A stretch of DNA of 64,000 bases from Stappia sp. BW2 (lineage in GTDB: Bacteria; Pseudomonadota; Alphaproteobacteria; Rhizobiales; Stappiaceae). The notes under the pieces are model-generated. The model was given only the letters and a program-made list of their open reading frames with translations, was not told where the DNA came from and made no database searches. A program made the position numbers and the translations under genes. Where the stretch lies: contig NZ_VIRG01000066.1 in assembly GCF_008107695.1 (NCBI RefSeq), positions 186,001 to 250,000 on the forward strand, written 5' to 3'. Shown here piece after piece: positions 63,446 to 64,000 of this stretch (positions are counted from its first letter, which is position 1; each line of letters opens with the position of its first letter).

Positions 63446-64000
63446 TCGGATACTTTCAGGAGTGCGTAAGTTTACATGGCACATACCACGCCAAGGGCTG
63501 AGCGGGAAAGACCAGAAGTTTCATTTGTAACTTGAACCAATACCGAAAGCCGCGACGTCTTCAGGCGATGTCCAAGGCCTGGCACCCTGCCAAAACGTGA
63601 TGTGCATCATCGGCAAGACCTTTCAGTTTTGGTGATCGCTCCCTTTCAGGAAATCACTCGCCAAAAGCGCCTACCGGCGAAAGCGCAACGTCATTGTGCA
63701 GCCATTGATGTCGCGAGCACCACCTGCACGAACAAGAGGCTAAAAGCGACCACCCGCAAGAGAGGCTCAGCAGACCAAGTGTGGGAAATAGATTTTTTTA
63801 CAGGCACTTATTCCCGGCCACTTTCCAGGAAAAACCCATCATCACCGGGCGTATTATTGCGCGGCACGGCAGCAAAGACAGCCACGTCGAAAGACTGCAA
63901 TCGTCTCGGCAAGTGCTTTAGGCTTGCACATGGAGCGGTCAGAAGTGACTGAAACCCGCAAAGCGCCTGTAGTCGACAGGCTGGCCGGCGTCCACAAGCC
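63446..64000. other. Terminal stretch without a supported gene
   Basis: From the MFS start to the window edge there is no gene that I can support. A plus-strand frame at 63602-63952 has no coding hallmarks. A minus-strand frame at 63808-63999 stays open to the edge and ends SFDVAVFAAVPRNNTPGDDG and a stop, so it could be the tail of a gene starting outside, but 63 codons are too few to decide. Confidence 0.4.

Noticed and set aside
63808..63999. Minus-strand frame open to the window edge
   Set aside because: Sixty-three codons without a start or recognised motif are not enough to call a gene, although the end of the frame looks protein-like.
1..64000. CRISPR arrays, insertion sequences or prophage genes
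   Set aside because: No regularly spaced direct repeats, transposase motifs or phage structural genes were seen on either strand.

Overview
The window looks like chromosomal DNA of an alphaproteobacterium with a GC-rich genome. Coding style, the fabH/plsX/YceD and ihfA/MerR neighbourhoods, a CBP3-type cytochrome bc1 chaperone, a DUF2842 protein, CtaA of the alphaproteobacterial type and a K+-independent H+-pyrophosphatase fit a marine Stappiaceae/Rhodobacterales-like organism (Roseibium/Labrenzia type). That placement is an inference from gene content, not from a marker-gene comparison. I see no insertion sequence, prophage, CRISPR array or rRNA operon; one tRNA (Pro, GGG) is present.

Layout. 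1-6.2 kb: the end of an AraC regulator, a TauE exporter, an amino-acid-type binding protein, a YcaQ-like DNA glycosylase, and the two-gene NAD salvage operon nadM-nadV behind two tandem palindromes. 6.6-19.4 kb is a one-carbon and methyl-transfer neighbourhood: threonine to glycine (kbl-tdh, where Tdh lacks its structural zinc cysteines), an XRE-cupin regulator, formate-tetrahydrofolate ligase, a divergent TetR/DUF1772 pair, and then a six-gene corrinoid cluster. That cluster holds a B12-binding protein, DUF1638, a 'virulence factor' family protein, an MTHFR-like protein, methyl-THF:corrinoid methyltransferase and a RamA-like reactivase. It carries everything needed to charge and repair a corrinoid protein, but no substrate methyltransferase.

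19.4-28.2 kb holds housekeeping and small genes: a DUF1194 protein, an enoyl-CoA hydratase-like protein without catalytic glutamates, DUF3052, an AraC/GyrI regulator, a CoA-binding protein, three very small membrane proteins, metY (homocysteine synthesis), ctaA and DUF2842. 27.1-41.0 kb is a surface-polysaccharide locus: deacetylase, CelD-like acetyltransferase, Wzz with a degenerate kinase domain, Wza-type export lipoprotein, glycosyltransferase, initiating sugar transferase, O-antigen ligase-like polymerase, tRNA-Pro, and the dTDP-rhamnose genes rfbCBDA. 41.2-49 kb is a complete oligopeptide ABC transporter with an M24 peptidase, an XRE-cupin regulator and a GAF protein around a divergent promoter.

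49-64 kb: a DUF389 membrane protein, a cytochrome P450 with an unusual I-helix, a secreted glycerophosphodiester phosphodiesterase, a large unrecognised protein, the MerR-ihfA-fabH-plsX-YceD-CBP3 block, bamE, hppA and an MFS transporter.

Working together: MetY makes homocysteine, Tdh/Kbl and Fhs supply one-carbon units, and the corrinoid cluster could carry the methyl group from methyl-THF to an acceptor such as homocysteine, or run in reverse from a methylated amine. Which direction applies cannot be decided from this window.
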